A stretch of 64,000 bases of DNA from Verrucomicrobiia bacterium. GTDB taxonomy: Bacteria; Verrucomicrobiota; Verrucomicrobiia; Opitutales; Cerasicoccaceae. Location: the NCBI GenBank assembly GCA_030432235.1, contig JAUIHT010000002.1, positions 499,136 through 563,135 of the forward strand, in the 5' to 3' direction. The notes beneath the pieces are model-generated. The model was not told the origin of the DNA. It ran no database searches and saw only the letters and a list, made by a program, of their open reading frames with translations. Shown here in pieces: positions 53,101 through 61,735 of the stretch. Both the position numbers and the translations under genes were made by a program. Numbering within the stretch: the first letter of the stretch is position 1; each line of letters begins with the position of its first letter.

Positions 53101-56100
53101 TGCGCCGTGGACGTCAGGAAAGAGCCGCCGATGGTGATGGGCGAGCCCTGGTCGACATAATCATTATCGTCGGCATAGCCGGGCTGGGTATCCTCGCCAC
53201 CCTCGATGGCCAAGGTGGTCCAACTGGAACCATCCGGGGAAATCTGCACTTCGACGTTGTCGTCCGGGAAGTTCAGAGACACGCGACGAATGGTGTAATC
53301 GATGGTCGCGGATGAGGCCGCGCTCAGGTCCAGGGCACGGCGGGCACCGACCGGGCCGAAATCGGCACCGTTCTCAACGTGCATGGACCAGGAGTCGGTG
53401 GAGGAGGCGCCGGAGTCATAGATGATGGCTACTTCGGTGTTGCTGAAGCCGTTGGCTTCGTTGACCTCAATCCAGTCGCCAACCCACCCGAGCGAGCCGG
53501 AGACGGACATCGGGCTGCCGCCGCTTTCATCCTGGGAATCAAAGTTGTCCGTGATGTTGACCGTAGCCATGACGTTAGCCGGGGCGTCGATTTCGAGACT
53601 GCCGGGAACAAAAGTGACGTTGGCAGGCAGGGTGTCGGTAATGTCGATGCCATCCTGGGTAACGCCACTGTTATTGGTCACATTGATCGTGTAGGTAACG
53701 GTGTCTCCCGGCTCAGCGTTGGTATCGACATCGGAACTCTTGAGGATACCCAAGCCGTTAAAGGCATAGCCGACATCCGAGGCTGTGCTGAGGGTGCTGC
53801 CGGAGACCGAAACATTCTGCGGGTCGTTGGCGGTGGTTGGCGTGGTATCCAGGCCGGAAGGCAGCGTGGATTCGTCCACCTGGATGGAAATGGTGCCGGT
53901 GGAGGGAATTTCCAGCGTGTAGTCGCCGTTGCTGTCGGTGACGGTGAAAGGCTCGCCGGGGTCGAGGTTGCCGTCGGTATCGAGGTCAGCAAAGACGGTA
54001 ACGCCGGGCAGGTTCGGCTCACCGCCGTCCTGGGTGCCGTTGGCATCCGTATCGATGAAGAGATGACCGGTAACCCCCTGGGGCTGCTGGTAGCCGATGG
54101 AGGTGTAGGTGTTCACGCCGGGCACGGCCGTGAGTGACTGCGGTTCGTTGTCGGTCGTAGCCGAATCGGTGGTGAGAGCGTAGCCCGCCGGTAGGGTCGT
54201 GTCGTCGACATCGATCCAGGTCAGTCCGGCGGGGACTTCAGCGGTGAAGGTACCGTCGGGCAAGGTGCGGACCACCTGGGTGTTGCCGTTGGAATCGGTG
54301 ATGATAACGTCGATACCGCCGAGTCCGTTTTCACCGGAGTCCGGCGTGGTCAGGCCGTTGCCATTGACGTCGTTGAAGATGAGGCCCGTGATGGTGGTGC
54401 GCTCAAGGCCAAAGTCCACCGTGCTGTCGTCCTCGCCTGGGTCGAGGGTGACGCTGTACGCGCCGGCGCCGGGAGTGGTGATGCTCAAGGCGTCGTCGAT
54501 GGTGTTGGCGTCGAGACGGACGGTGTAAGTGCCCTCGGGCAGGTTGCCGATGCGGTAGTTGCCGTTGGAATCGCTGACATCAAAAGGCTCGTTGGGGTCG
54601 CGAATGCCATCACCGTCGAGGTCGAGGTAGACGCGGATGCCGGAAAGCCCGCCCTCGGAACCGTTCTGGGTACCATTACCGTCGGTGTCTTCCCAGATGG
54701 TATCGGAGATACTGGCGGCATCGGCGGTCAGCTCGGTGTTTTGATCCTCAGCCGGAGGCGCCTTATCACCGTTGACGTCGGTGGCGTAGCGAATCTCGAC
54801 ATAGTTGATGGCCGGGTCGGCCTCGCCGACGACCTTAAAGGTAACGGAAACGCTGGTGGTGTTGCCGACGTCGAGCGTCGCGGCGCCGGGCGTAAGGTCG
54901 TTCCACAGAATAACACCGCCGCCGCCACCGTCGGCTGCCGGAGTGGCGCTGACGAACTCCAACGCGGTGGAGTAATTGTCGGTCAGCGGCAGGGTTTCGA
55001 TATCAACGTTACCGGTGTTCTCGATTTCAATGGTGTAGGTGAGCAGGTCGCCGTAGTAGAGCGTGCGGGCTCCGCCATCGAGAGTCTTGGTCACGGTCAC
55101 GCCCGGCTGAGTGACCGACAGGCTGGCCGTGTCCGAGCCCAGGGCCGTGCCAAAACCGGAAGTGGCGGTGACATCCGCATCGTTATCGATGGTACCGGCA
55201 GAATTGACGGTGAAGACGAGGGAAACGGAAACGCTATCGCCCACAGCCAGCGCGCCGAGGTCGTCCCAGGTCAGGGTACCGCTGGGCGAAGTGCTGTCCG
55301 GCGCGATGGAGGCGGAGACATAGGTCAGCTCGCTATCGACGAAGGTGTCGACCAACTCTGTCGAGGTCAGCGTGGTGCTGCCGACATTGGTAATGGAAAT
55401 CGAATAGGTAATCTGCTCACCAACCAGCGCCGTGCCGTCCGAGGGTTCGATGATTTGCTTGTTGACCGATACCGCGGGGGTGTTGGGCGTGCCCACGGGC
55501 ACCGCCGCGTTGTCCTCGGCCACATCGAGCGGATCGTCGTCATCGACGTAGCTGACGTGCAGGCCGGTGCCGGCGGGGGCGTTGATGTCGCCGTCGTCAC
55601 CGTTGCCAGAGTCTGTTGCGGAGGGGAACAGAGCGGTGAAGATGCCGGTGTCGGGCCCGGTTTCGGTCAAGGTAACCACGTCGGTGTCACCCTGGCTGGT
55701 GGTGATGGTAACCTGGACGGTTTCGACCACACCGGGGTCTTCGTTTTCGTCAAAGTCGAAGAGGCGCACGCCAATGCTCTCGGAGGGCGTATAGGTGTCG
55801 GTGACAGGGCCGTCGTTGCCGGTGGTGAACTCGACGAAGGCGGGCGTACCCGCATCCTGCTGAGTCAAGACAATGGTCTCGGTCAACGTATCGGTGACCG
55901 TGCCTTCGGTGCCTTCCTCGGCGGTAACCGTGATGGCGTATTCACCGTCAATGCCCGGAGTTTGCCAAACGTACTCGTAGGTCACCGAGTCGGTGTCGCT
56001 GGCGACCTGGGCGCCGACCACAGTCAGGTCAGCCGGATCGGGAGTGAAGGCGTCCTGATCGAGCGGATCGGTGATCTGCAGAGTCGGATTGGTAATGTCG

Positions 56101-59100
56101 GAAGGGCCGAAGGGGTCGCTGATAACCGTGCGGATGTACAAGCGATCCCCGACCGAGGTGGAAGTCACCAGGCTGCCGCCAGGATACGGCGCGTCGTAAA
56201 ACTCGACCGACTCAACATCGACAACCGTAGTGGCCGGCAGAGAGATGAAAGTGTTGTAGGCACTGCTGTCGTAAAGGATGGTAAAGTCGACCGTGCCGTT
56301 GTTGACCATGTTTAGCTCAATGGTGTCACTGGGGCTGGCGTTGACGGCTGAACTGAGCGTACCGTTGAAGTCGAGACGATAGACATCGCCGCCGTTGGGG
56401 CCGCTGCCGGAAGCGCCAATCTGAGTGATGGTCGAAACCGTTGAGGTGAAGAAAGGTGTCGTGTTGAGCAAAAGCGAAGCCTCGATGTCCCCGGCGGTCA
56501 ACGTCTCGCCCATATCCACCTCGGCGAAAATGCTGATCTCGACGGCGCCGTTGGCCGGCATGGAGAAGGGTGAAGTAAAGGGGATGGAGGTGGCCTGCAG
56601 GGCGGAATTCACACTGTCGTCCGCCTTAATGGCTACACCGACGACCGCGTAGGCGTCCGAGCCGGAGGGGAAGTCCCAGGCAAAGTCCACACTGGAGGCA
56701 TTGGAAGGGCCGACCTTGGCGGAGATGATGCATCGGGCACCGTCACCGACCGGTGCGGATTCACCCACGGGGGAACCCAGGCCCTCGCCGCCACCTTCAG
56801 AACCGACCGGGCCAAAGATATCCACCTGACCAGGGGCGGACTGGATGGTCTCCTGGTCGTCCACCGCCAGCAAACCGAGCACCAGGTCGCCGGGCTCGGA
56901 GGGCACCCCGATGATAGCGGTTTCGTTGTCGTAGCCTTCGAACTGGATGGAAGTGCCGAAGGGCGCCACCTGGTCAACATCCGACATGACGATGACGCTG
57001 ACGATGACGGAGTCTTCAAAACCGCTACCGGGGTCGGTGTCGTTGATGATGGAGACCTCGACGTCGCCGGGACCGGGGTTGGGATTCAGAATATACCAAA
57101 GTTCCGTCGTCGCTTCTTCGGTCGAAATCTGCTCATTCTCGAAAGTGGCATTAACGGGCGCCGCGGAGTCACTGTCGAAGACCACGCCAGACACGTCGAT
57201 ATCGGGACCGGCGTAAGAGCCGCCGGAAGTATCCTGGTCATCTTCGTAAAAGACGCTGACGAGGATAATCTGGTTGTTGGCGGTACTGCTGACCGTGATC
57301 GGGACGGTCATGGTGTGGTTGCCGGTAGAGGAGGAATTAACCCGGTAATTGGCATCCACCACCTTGACGCCCGTGCCCAAGGGAAGCTCGATGGGCGAGC
57401 CACCGCTGGGCTCGGTACGGTTGATGACCGGGGTGCCAAAGTCGTCGGCCAGGTAAAGCAGCTTGGCGTTGGAAGGCGCGGAAACCGTCACGGTGTCCGT
57501 GTCGGTGTTGCTGCCAGAGGGATCGCCCGGGTCGGTCACGGTGACCGAGAGCGTATCGCCGGTGTGGTAATTGAGCGTGCCGTCCTGAGCGGTCTCGCCA
57601 ATACTGGCGGAGCCCGGCAGAGCCACGGTGTTCTGGAAGATGCCGGTGTTCGGCCCGGTTTCGGTCAGCGTCAGCAGCTCGTAATCGCCGGTGGTGTCGT
57701 TCTTGACGATGACGGTAAAGCTGTCGACGGTGACGGAGTCGATGTTGAAGTCGGGCTCGTCGAGAGAGATGTAAACGTCGTCGCCTTCCTCGTAGTAAGA
57801 CACCGGGGTATAACCGTCATCGGTGAATTCCACATCCGGCGGGACGCGATCATTGACGACCTCGACGGCGCTGGAAGAACTGAGCGAGTCGGCGATGAGC
57901 AGCTCCGGCCCGATGTCGAGGATGGCAGTGTTAACGACGCGTCCGGCTGCGCTGGTGTTGAGCAGGACGCGGAATTTCACCCAAAGGGTCTTGCCCCGGC
58001 CAATGGTGGGCAGCTCCATGCCGTCACCATCCAGCGGGAAGGGAGAACCGATGGGATCGTCGGCTATGGCAACCACAGCCCCAGCCTCGGAATTTTGCAA
58101 AGTAGTGCTGCTGGACACATAAGTAACGTCCGTGGGAAGCTCGTCGAGCAGGAGCAGATCAGGCAGACTGACCGCTCCCAGGTTCTTGATTTTAATGGTG
58201 TACTCGATCGTGTCGCCGGGCTCGAAGATGCCGTCCCCATCCATGCCGGCAACTTCGGCGGCGGTCTTGGTCATCTGCGGGAAGGGGAATGGCGGCACGG
58301 TGGTGCCCAGGTCCAAGTAGGGGTTACCCGCGCCAGCCCGGCTTGGGTCCTGCCCCCAGGCTGCGGTGATGAGCGTGCCGTCGACCGTGTAGAGCTTCAT
58401 GCCGGTCTGGTCGTTGTCACCCGAATCGTCGTAGACCTTGGCCTGCTGAAAGCGATTCATGTTGAGGGCCTTGTCGTACTTGTTGCCGTTGGGGTCGGTC
58501 AGCGGGCCGGTGGAGGCATCACCGTCATAGTCGATGTAGACCACGGTGTTCTGAGTAACGGCCACCCAAACCGGGCTGCCCTGGGCATCCGGCTCGCCGT
58601 TATTATTCTGGTCGTCCGCGCCGGGGCCCCACCCCACCACAATTTGCGGGGTCAGGATGGACTCCGGCACAAGGCTGAAGCCCCAGTCCCAGGTATCGTT
58701 GTCCTGACTGGAGGAGCCGCCGTTGTTGGTGCCTGCCGCGACCATGGCGACGCCGAAGAAGGGCTCTTCGTTCTGGGAGACGAAGACCGCCCCGGTGTTG
58801 GACGGCATGGTGTATTCCGCGACCGCGCCGGCGCCGACGTTGATGGTGCCGCTGCTGACAAAGGTTTCGTAGTCGACGTTAATGGCGCTGCCGCCGGGAT
58901 TATAGAGGAAGACGCGCGTCGGCTGGTTGGTACCGGAGCTGCCCACGGGGCAGTAGTACTCGTCGCTCCAGGTGTCACTGGAAATCTGCGTGAACCAGCG
59001 CGCCTCCAGGCGGCCGCCGCTGGTGCTCAGGTTACCGGTGATGAGATGAACCTGGATTGGGCTGTCAGCCGTAACCGTACCGCCGGTCTGCACGCCGGAG

Positions 59101-59834
59101 GTGAAATAGTTTTCGCCGGCATTCAGCACACGAGTGACAGGTGCATTCCCGCCGGGGCCGTCAACGTCGATAGTGATGTTAGTGCCGTCCTTCGTCGACA
59201 TGACGAACGCAGCGACATACTGGAACATCCGGTCGGACACGACGTCGAGGTCTTCGCCGATGGGGAATTCGTACTGCGTACCGAGGTATTCCACCGAGAA
59301 AACTTCCACCGCGCCGGCGAGCACGGTTCCGGGGTCTTCAGCCCATTCCGCACGCGTCATGGCCACGGCCTTGGTCGAGCCGATTTTGTCCCGCGCATCG
59401 TAGTAGAAAGTGGAGGGGTTACGCGGCACAGTCACATCGTTGGTCAGCGCGATAACGGAGTCCGCATCGATGATGTCGGTGACGAATCCGGGCGGAATAC
59501 CGTTGGACGGATCGTTGTCGCCCCATATCTGAGTGCCGCCGGGATTGGAGGCGTTGTAAAGGTTGACCGGGTTGGCAATATCAACCTCGTAGCCGTTTTC
59601 CCAGTGGTCGTAGTAAAGGATGGTGCTGTCGCGCGTGGTCGTGACCGAGGTCACACTGCGGATAGACTGCCCGATGGTCTGGCTCGGCTGCAGCTCCACC
59701 AGAGTTCTTTGGATGTCCTGCTCCGGCAGCGGCAGATAGAAAATCTGGACCGGCTCGGGACCGGCATAGGCAGCGAAGGCGGATAGCAGCAGGCCACCCG
59801 TTACCAGCAGAAGCGTTTTGTAACTTCTAATCAC
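47121..59834 (-). CDS. Giant modular secreted protein with DUF11 and SdrD B-like repeat domains (4237 residues)
   Basis: A single 12.7-kb frame. Signal peptide (SYKTLLLVTGGLLLSAFA), then an N-terminal region (about 22-500, with YYDHWENGYEVDI and the YYDARDKIGSTKAVAMTR part). Six DUF11-type repeats start near residues 521, 1453, 1578, 2028, 2806 and 3041 (pattern LxxxKT...PGDTVTYTI). Ten SdrD B-like units run between about 1707 and 3700 (pattern GxVxxDxxGNG...GI..V.V.LD). Three jelly-roll units near 2096, 3115 and 3285 are inserted within DUF11 units. The C-terminal part (about 3750-4237) resembles the Verrucomicrobial TIGR02597-type family. Acidic Asp-rich loops suggest calcium binding. Probably a surface adhesin or matrix protein; no anchor was identified at the end. 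Confidence 0.88.
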   Translation of the reverse strand: MIRSYKTLLLVTGGLLLSAFAAYAGPEPVQIFYLPLPEQDIQRTLVELQPSQTIGQSIRSVTSVTTTRDSTILYYDHWENGYEVDIANPVNLYNASNPGGTQIWGDNDPSNGIPPGFVTDIIDADSVIALTNDVTVPRNPSTFYYDARDKIGSTKAVAMTRAEWAEDPGTVLAGAVEVFSVEYLGTQYEFPIGEDLDVVSDRMFQYVAAFVMSTKDGTNITIDVDGPGGNAPVTRVLNAGENYFTSGVQTGGTVTADSPIQVHLITGNLSTSGGRLEARWFTQISSDTWSDEYYCPVGSSGTNQPTRVFLYNPGGSAINVDYETFVSSGTINVGAGAVAEYTMPSNTGAVFVSQNEEPFFGVAMVAAGTNNGGSSSQDNDTWDWGFSLVPESILTPQIVVGWGPGADDQNNNGEPDAQGSPVWVAVTQNTVVYIDYDGDASTGPLTDPNGNKYDKALNMNRFQQAKVYDDSGDNDQTGMKLYTVDGTLITAAWGQDPSRAGAGNPYLDLGTTVPPFPFPQMTKTAAEVAGMDGDGIFEPGDTIEYTIKIKNLGAVSLPDLLLLDELPTDVTYVSSSTTLQNSEAGAVVAIADDPIGSPFPLDGDGMELPTIGRGKTLWVKFRVLLNTSAAGRVVNTAILDIGPELLIADSLSSSSAVEVVNDRVPPDVEFTDDGYTPVSYYEEGDDVYISLDEPDFNIDSVTVDSFTVIVKNDTTGDYELLTLTETGPNTGIFQNTVALPGSASIGETAQDGTLNYHTGDTLSVTVTDPGDPSGSNTDTDTVTVSAPSNAKLLYLADDFGTPVINRTEPSGGSPIELPLGTGVKVVDANYRVNSSSTGNHTMTVPITVSSTANNQIILVSVFYEDDQDTSGGSYAGPDIDVSGVVFDSDSAAPVNATFENEQISTEEATTELWYILNPNPGPGDVEVSIINDTDPGSGFEDSVIVSVIVMSDVDQVAPFGTSIQFEGYDNETAIIGVPSEPGDLVLGLLAVDDQETIQSAPGQVDIFGPVGSEGGGEGLGSPVGESAPVGDGARCIISAKVGPSNASSVDFAWDFPSGSDAYAVVGVAIKADDSVNSALQATSIPFTSPFSMPANGAVEISIFAEVDMGETLTAGDIEASLLLNTTPFFTSTVSTITQIGASGSGPNGGDVYRLDFNGTLSSAVNASPSDTIELNMVNNGTVDFTILYDSSAYNTFISLPATTVVDVESVEFYDAPYPGGSLVTSTSVGDRLYIRTVISDPFGPSDITNPTLQITDPLDQDAFTPDPADLTVVGAQVASDTDSVTYEYVWQTPGIDGEYAITVTAEEGTEGTVTDTLTETIVLTQQDAGTPAFVEFTTGNDGPVTDTYTPSESIGVRLFDFDENEDPGVVETVQVTITTSQGDTDVVTLTETGPDTGIFTALFPSATDSGNGDDGDINAPAGTGLHVSYVDDDDPLDVAEDNAAVPVGTPNTPAVSVNKQIIEPSDGTALVGEQITYSISITNVGSTTLTSTELVDTFVDSELTYVSASIAPDSTSPSGTLTWDDLGALAVGDSVSVSLVFTVNSAGTIDNDADVTATSGFGTALGSDTASLSVTQPGVTVTKTLDGGARTLYYGDLLTYTIEIENTGNVDIETLPLTDNYSTALEFVSATPAADGGGGGVILWNDLTPGAATLDVGNTTSVSVTFKVVGEADPAINYVEIRYATDVNGDKAPPAEDQNTELTADAASISDTIWEDTDGNGTQNGSEGGLSGIRVYLDLDGDGIRDPNEPFDVSDSNGNYRIGNLPEGTYTVRLDANTIDDALSITTPGAGAYSVTLDPGEDDSTVDFGLERTTITGLIFNDVNGNGLTTPDSGENGLGGIDVIITDSNGNTQVVRTLPDGTFTAEVPAGLTWIDVDDTTLPAGYALTTDSATTDNEPQSLTAVPGVNTYTSIGYQQPQGVTGHLFIDTDANGTQDGGEPNLPGVTVFADLDTDGNLDPGEPFTVTDSNGDYTLEIPSTGTISIQVDESTLPSGLDTTPTTANDPQNVSVSGSTLSTASDVGYAFNGLGILKSSDVDTNAEPGDTVTYTINVTNNSGVTQDGIDITDTLPANVTFVPGSLEIDAPANVMATVNITDNFDSQDESGGSPMSVSGSLGWVGDWIEVNEANGFSNTEVAIIYDSGASSTDSWSMHVENGADFGPVGARRALDLSAASSATIDYTIRRVSLNFPDDNVEVQISPDGSSWTTLAIEGGEDTQPGYADDNDYVDQGSPITIGGSFLTSTAQIRLLSQSTLENGDWVNFDDFVISATQNISQTGAPGNFPSNNELALGYVLEDGQSITITYEVTVDASHPGGSLANTASVQSNQTGLTNSTVTDTVVIPPSTGSIAGTVKADTDGDGIGNQPIENVRLELRTSGGAQIDANSSLPGIQPTYAYTNADGEYSFDDLDDGVSYQVWETQPSGYVSVATTTPNNPDSPDVNVLGDDYALTVTGDTINSGNNFVEQQPATISGYVLEDFDGNGSGDIGIGGITVELLDATGTPIDSDNVTAGVQPTVATTNASGFYSFNNLTPGVTYQVRQTVQPSGYTSVSDSDGGNANLIGDVTPITTVAGANPGNNFIEELIPGSISGTVYDDTDGNGTGDTGIDGVTVYLDLNNNGTYDAGFDTTTTTSGGGNYSFTGLRNGTYHVREVDPGGYVSVSDSDGGDANHITVSLGAGVNSTGNDFIDGVPGTISGTVIDDANSNGVNDSESGIDGVTVEIYVDDNANGQLDFGEVLYDTTTTSGGGNFSFSVPAGDYVIVETDPPNYYSTADSDAPNNNEIAASVMPSGTSSGHEFLDANAGVGLNVTKSLNGGVQTLYYGDTATYTIQVQNLGNTAITTLPLLDTFDSSVLQYQSATVIPDLVDGNEITWDNLGPLSAGQSVSIEVTFVVVRSGTDVENIASVTGAFDEYGTPVPDDSDNDIQLTADTASISGSVWDDTDGDGVFDGGESGFGNTRVYLDLDGNGSRGVSEPSVLTNSSGDYLFSDLDAGSYTVRVDRSGALTNPPSDYISTTVASHSVVLTDGQDSTGNDFGFGPQAGDLTIVKTSDAGASVNPGDTVTYTVTVTNTSTDTLTGVDVTDVVPEGTSYVAASVNVDAPAYYIAPYNTVTITDPIDTVGDGTTGTPTSGTWYWNSDWIEVGESGGFGGGDIQIMNDGSTVALRLRDNQNGGEGAQRLLNLSGATIATLSLEYRRNGLDNGNDYVDIDVSNNGSSWTNLATIDGSTVGTDANYQNLTVSIPASFLTSTARIRLRTSPNMGNNDQVWFDSVTIVASDASFVNITENWSSNNYSGGSPISSGDSIGWDANWTEIGDNGASGSGEILIDTESGGNAIHIQGPSNGIYRAFDLTRAAEAFLDYDFLRLAIEDSGEYVDVQIASSTSGPWTTLETHYGTGTDDSSFQTQPTISIPSQFLGDVAYLRFYSNNTFNALDELYIDNIAISCIEKVPQPGTPGAPSAIATDYALDGGEVMTITYQVLVDDYPGVSVVENTAIVTSDQEPGPFSSTVFDPVDVGAISGYVLQDTNGDGIGDVPITGNTLELQLDDGTQIDTDPDTVGIQPPIATTNGFGAYVFENVPVGDYRVVQLVQPAGLVSTSDTDGFNDTVNNMIGDETAITVTSGVNVSDNDFIESEVGTVEGYVYEDLNFNGAYNGGEPGIESVTIDLILDKNGNGQIDLGDIVFENAATTNSSGFFQFTNVPVGNYLIKETDPAGYISTGDSVSPNNNVVTGITVTNGGTSSGHYFLDANLSNNGDNDCRSDVLEYALSGDLDSGAVNATWPKLQLVNTATGRFDFVFTRPVGIVGVSYTLQGSNSLIGTWFDIASIAANAAAASPFSVHDNGNSTETITYGNVQSHGSYATPSFGLVRLKIETGEGEHYTAVWGWEKTVLTQGQCNSYGNPFSLQEVFCGGVTNVSGAELTISSGNGTDFSSFLAGANYYVEVTDGDNEGARFQIASGGVNTITVYNDSDVYSPTGVDSLNTRTGVPADLLGDAIKIVRYRTVGEFFNPATTFSTQADANGANAAHSYIYNNRADVPMYDAMVLVDIPAEFAPFYTYLDEGKHWVLESEQGDLDAQDQGSRLVDPQTGFLVIPKPAPTASPTLYAYGVAREHDADLVLNSGFNLVCSLYPLDQVPIDDADQGDDGQDLTTTNFTGGTAPTSSTEIILWHTDPEVEAFDSTVFMLLDTDDAWIDYAEVGAPPFTNFNDEPATLLFQSNRARFIKLPASDQTIHLLPEPTE

Positions 59835-60008
59835 CAGACTTTTGAGTTAAAGGCCCTAGAAAAAATTCCCATTAGCTTAGTAGTATTTGGAATAGGGTAA
59901 AGACTAGATTCTCCCATAAGGAGTTATAGCATTGTCATTTAGTGTCGGCTGAAATAGAGAAATATTTAGTGACTTAAGTTTCTTTCCTGAAATCCGTAGA
60001 AATACACT

Positions 60009-60950
60009 ATGCACCCGATACCGCGCATCCCTGTCGCCACCTGCCTTCTGGGGGCTTTTTTGCTCTCAGGCAGCGGCTTACACGCGCGCGCGCTGGATTG
60101 GGGGTGCTCCATTTACGCCAGTAATGTGCAACAGGATGAGACGACGCCACTGGATGACGCCTATGTCTTTTACCTGGGTGTATTTAGCGAAGGATTCACC
60201 CCTACTTCCGGCAATATCGCCGAATGGGCGGAAAACTGGACAACCGTCGATGCGGTCAACTATAATCCTTACTATCAGGTATTTAACGCACGCCACACGC
60301 TTTCTCCCAGTGATCCCGCTGTCGGCCGCAAAGGCTACATCTGGGGTATTCACCGCGATCCGGCCCTCAATGAATGGGTTCTGATTTCCGATCCAACCTG
60401 GGCTTGGCCGGAGGACAGCCTGCTGGGCTTCAAGGTCAACTGGATGGTCGGCGAAGCCAGCGAGGCCGTCATCGGTGCAGTCAACAGCAATGGTCACCAG
60501 GTAGTGACTCAAAACGTCGGCGACGCTCCCCTGCCCTCCATTGATTACGCCATCTGGGCCAAGCGCTTTTTTGCCGATGGCGACCCCGATGCGGACGCCA
60601 TGGCCGATCCGGACGGCAACGGACGCCCCAATATGCTCGATTTCGCCCTGGACGACAATCCGGTGGCCACGGGCGCGAACAACGCCCTCGAGTCCGGCAT
60701 CTTCGAAATCGTCGAAGGCCCCGAACCTCTTGATAACGAGTCAGATACGCGCTACCTGGCCGTCATCGTGCGTCCCTCCATGGACGCCAATGTGACCATT
60801 TCAGGGCAGCTATCGACCACGCCGACCTTTACCCAGAACGTCGAAGCCGCTGTGGTGGAAGACCTCGGGGACGGCACCCTGCTGGTGCGCGACAGCACTC
60901 CGGCGGACGAAATGACCACGCCGAAGTTCCTTCGCGTCGAGGTAAACTAA
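60009..60950 (+). CDS. Secreted protein sharing an N-terminal domain with the 45360-47117 protein
   Basis: A 313-residue exported protein (signal peptide RIPVATCLLGAFLLSGSG, cleaved near LHARA). Residues about 28-170 follow the start of the PEP-CTERM protein at 45.4 kb: DWGCSIYASN, the GFTPTSGNIAEWAENW segment (there SFTPTENNIEDWASNW) and an EWVLISDP strand. A second domain carries an acidic dockerin-like calcium loop (DGDPDADAMADPDGNGR) and a C-terminal beta part. No sorting signal. It diverges from the giant gene (174-base spacer) and its last 4 bases overlap the end of the convergent dehydrogenase gene. Confidence 0.78.
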   Translation: MHPIPRIPVATCLLGAFLLSGSGLHARALDWGCSIYASNVQQDETTPLDDAYVFYLGVFSEGFTPTSGNIAEWAENWTTVDAVNYNPYYQVFNARHTLSPSDPAVGRKGYIWGIHRDPALNEWVLISDPTWAWPEDSLLGFKVNWMVGEASEAVIGAVNSNGHQVVTQNVGDAPLPSIDYAIWAKRFFADGDPDADAMADPDGNGRPNMLDFALDDNPVATGANNALESGIFEIVEGPEPLDNESDTRYLAVIVRPSMDANVTISGQLSTTPTFTQNVEAAVVEDLGDGTLLVRDSTPADEMTTPKFLRVEVN

Positions 60951-61735
60951 TCCTGCATCAAAGCGGAGCGACCTCCGTCCACGCAGAGGGTCGTACCGGC
61001 GATAAATCCGCCCATGGGCGAACTGAGGAAGGCGCAAAGCTCCCCGATTTCCCGCGACGTACCTAGGCGGCCCACCGGATGCATGGCCTCGGTCCGCGCG
61101 CGCTCAGCCGCTGGATCGTCAAAGGAATTGAACCAGGCTTGGTTGCCGGTGGTGTCGATAAAGCCCGGTGCGATGCCCACTGTGCGGACAGCCGGGCTCC
61201 ACTCGATGGCCAGCGACTGCACCAGCCCAAGCAGGCCCGCTTTAGCCACATTGTAGGGGAAGCAGCCGGGAATGGTGCCCCAGGCGTGGTTCGAGCCGAT
61301 GATGATGACCGCGCCGGGGGAAGCTTTTTCCAAGTGAGGACGGGCTTCGCGGGCCAGCCGCCAGTGCGAGGCCAGATCAAGCTGCATGCACTCGTCCCAG
61401 TCCGCGTCAGTGCAATCCGCCGCGCCCTTGAAAACATTGCGACCCGCGTTGGAAACGAGGATGTCGAGCCCACCGAGGCCATCCACCGCCTCACCTACCA
61501 ACGCTGCCGGAACCTGTGGGTCGGACACATCCGCCTGCACATAGTACGCCCGCCGACCTGCACTTTCCACCGACTCGACGAAGGCACGCGCGCCGCTTGA
61601 GTCGAGCCCGCTCCGGCCACAACCGGCCACATCGCAGCCAGCCTCCGCCATGACGGTGGCGATGGCGGCCCCGATGCCGGAGGTCACACCGGTCACCAGC
61701 ACGCGCTTGTCCTGTAAATCGATTTGGAGCGCCAT
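60947..61735 (-). CDS. Short-chain dehydrogenase/reductase
   Basis: A 262-residue cytosolic enzyme with a complete SDR set: TGVTSGIGAAIA (glycine motif), NAG in LVSNAGRN, catalytic Ser in IIGSNHAWG and Tyr-x-x-x-Lys in FPYNVAKAG, and the C-terminal FIAGTTLCVDGG. Probably uses NAD(P) to oxidise a hydroxyl of a sugar, sugar acid or its product. Its ATG overlaps the stop of the enolase-family gene by one base (TGATG), so the two are translationally coupled. It is the last gene of the sugar-acid operon. Confidence 0.92.
   Translation of the reverse strand: MALQIDLQDKRVLVTGVTSGIGAAIATVMAEAGCDVAGCGRSGLDSSGARAFVESVESAGRRAYYVQADVSDPQVPAALVGEAVDGLGGLDILVSNAGRNVFKGAADCTDADWDECMQLDLASHWRLAREARPHLEKASPGAVIIIGSNHAWGTIPGCFPYNVAKAGLLGLVQSLAIEWSPAVRTVGIAPGFIDTTGNQAWFNSFDDPAAERARTEAMHPVGRLGTSREIGELCAFLSSPMGGFIAGTTLCVDGGRSALMQD

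Noticed and set aside
47583-59786. Several long plus-strand frames (up to 823 codons) opposite the giant gene
   Set aside because: They have repetitive, Gly/Val/Asp/Arg-rich products with no signal peptide or domain, as expected from the mirror of a GC-rich, Asp/Thr/Val-rich repeat gene. The minus-strand frame is continuous and shows known domains.
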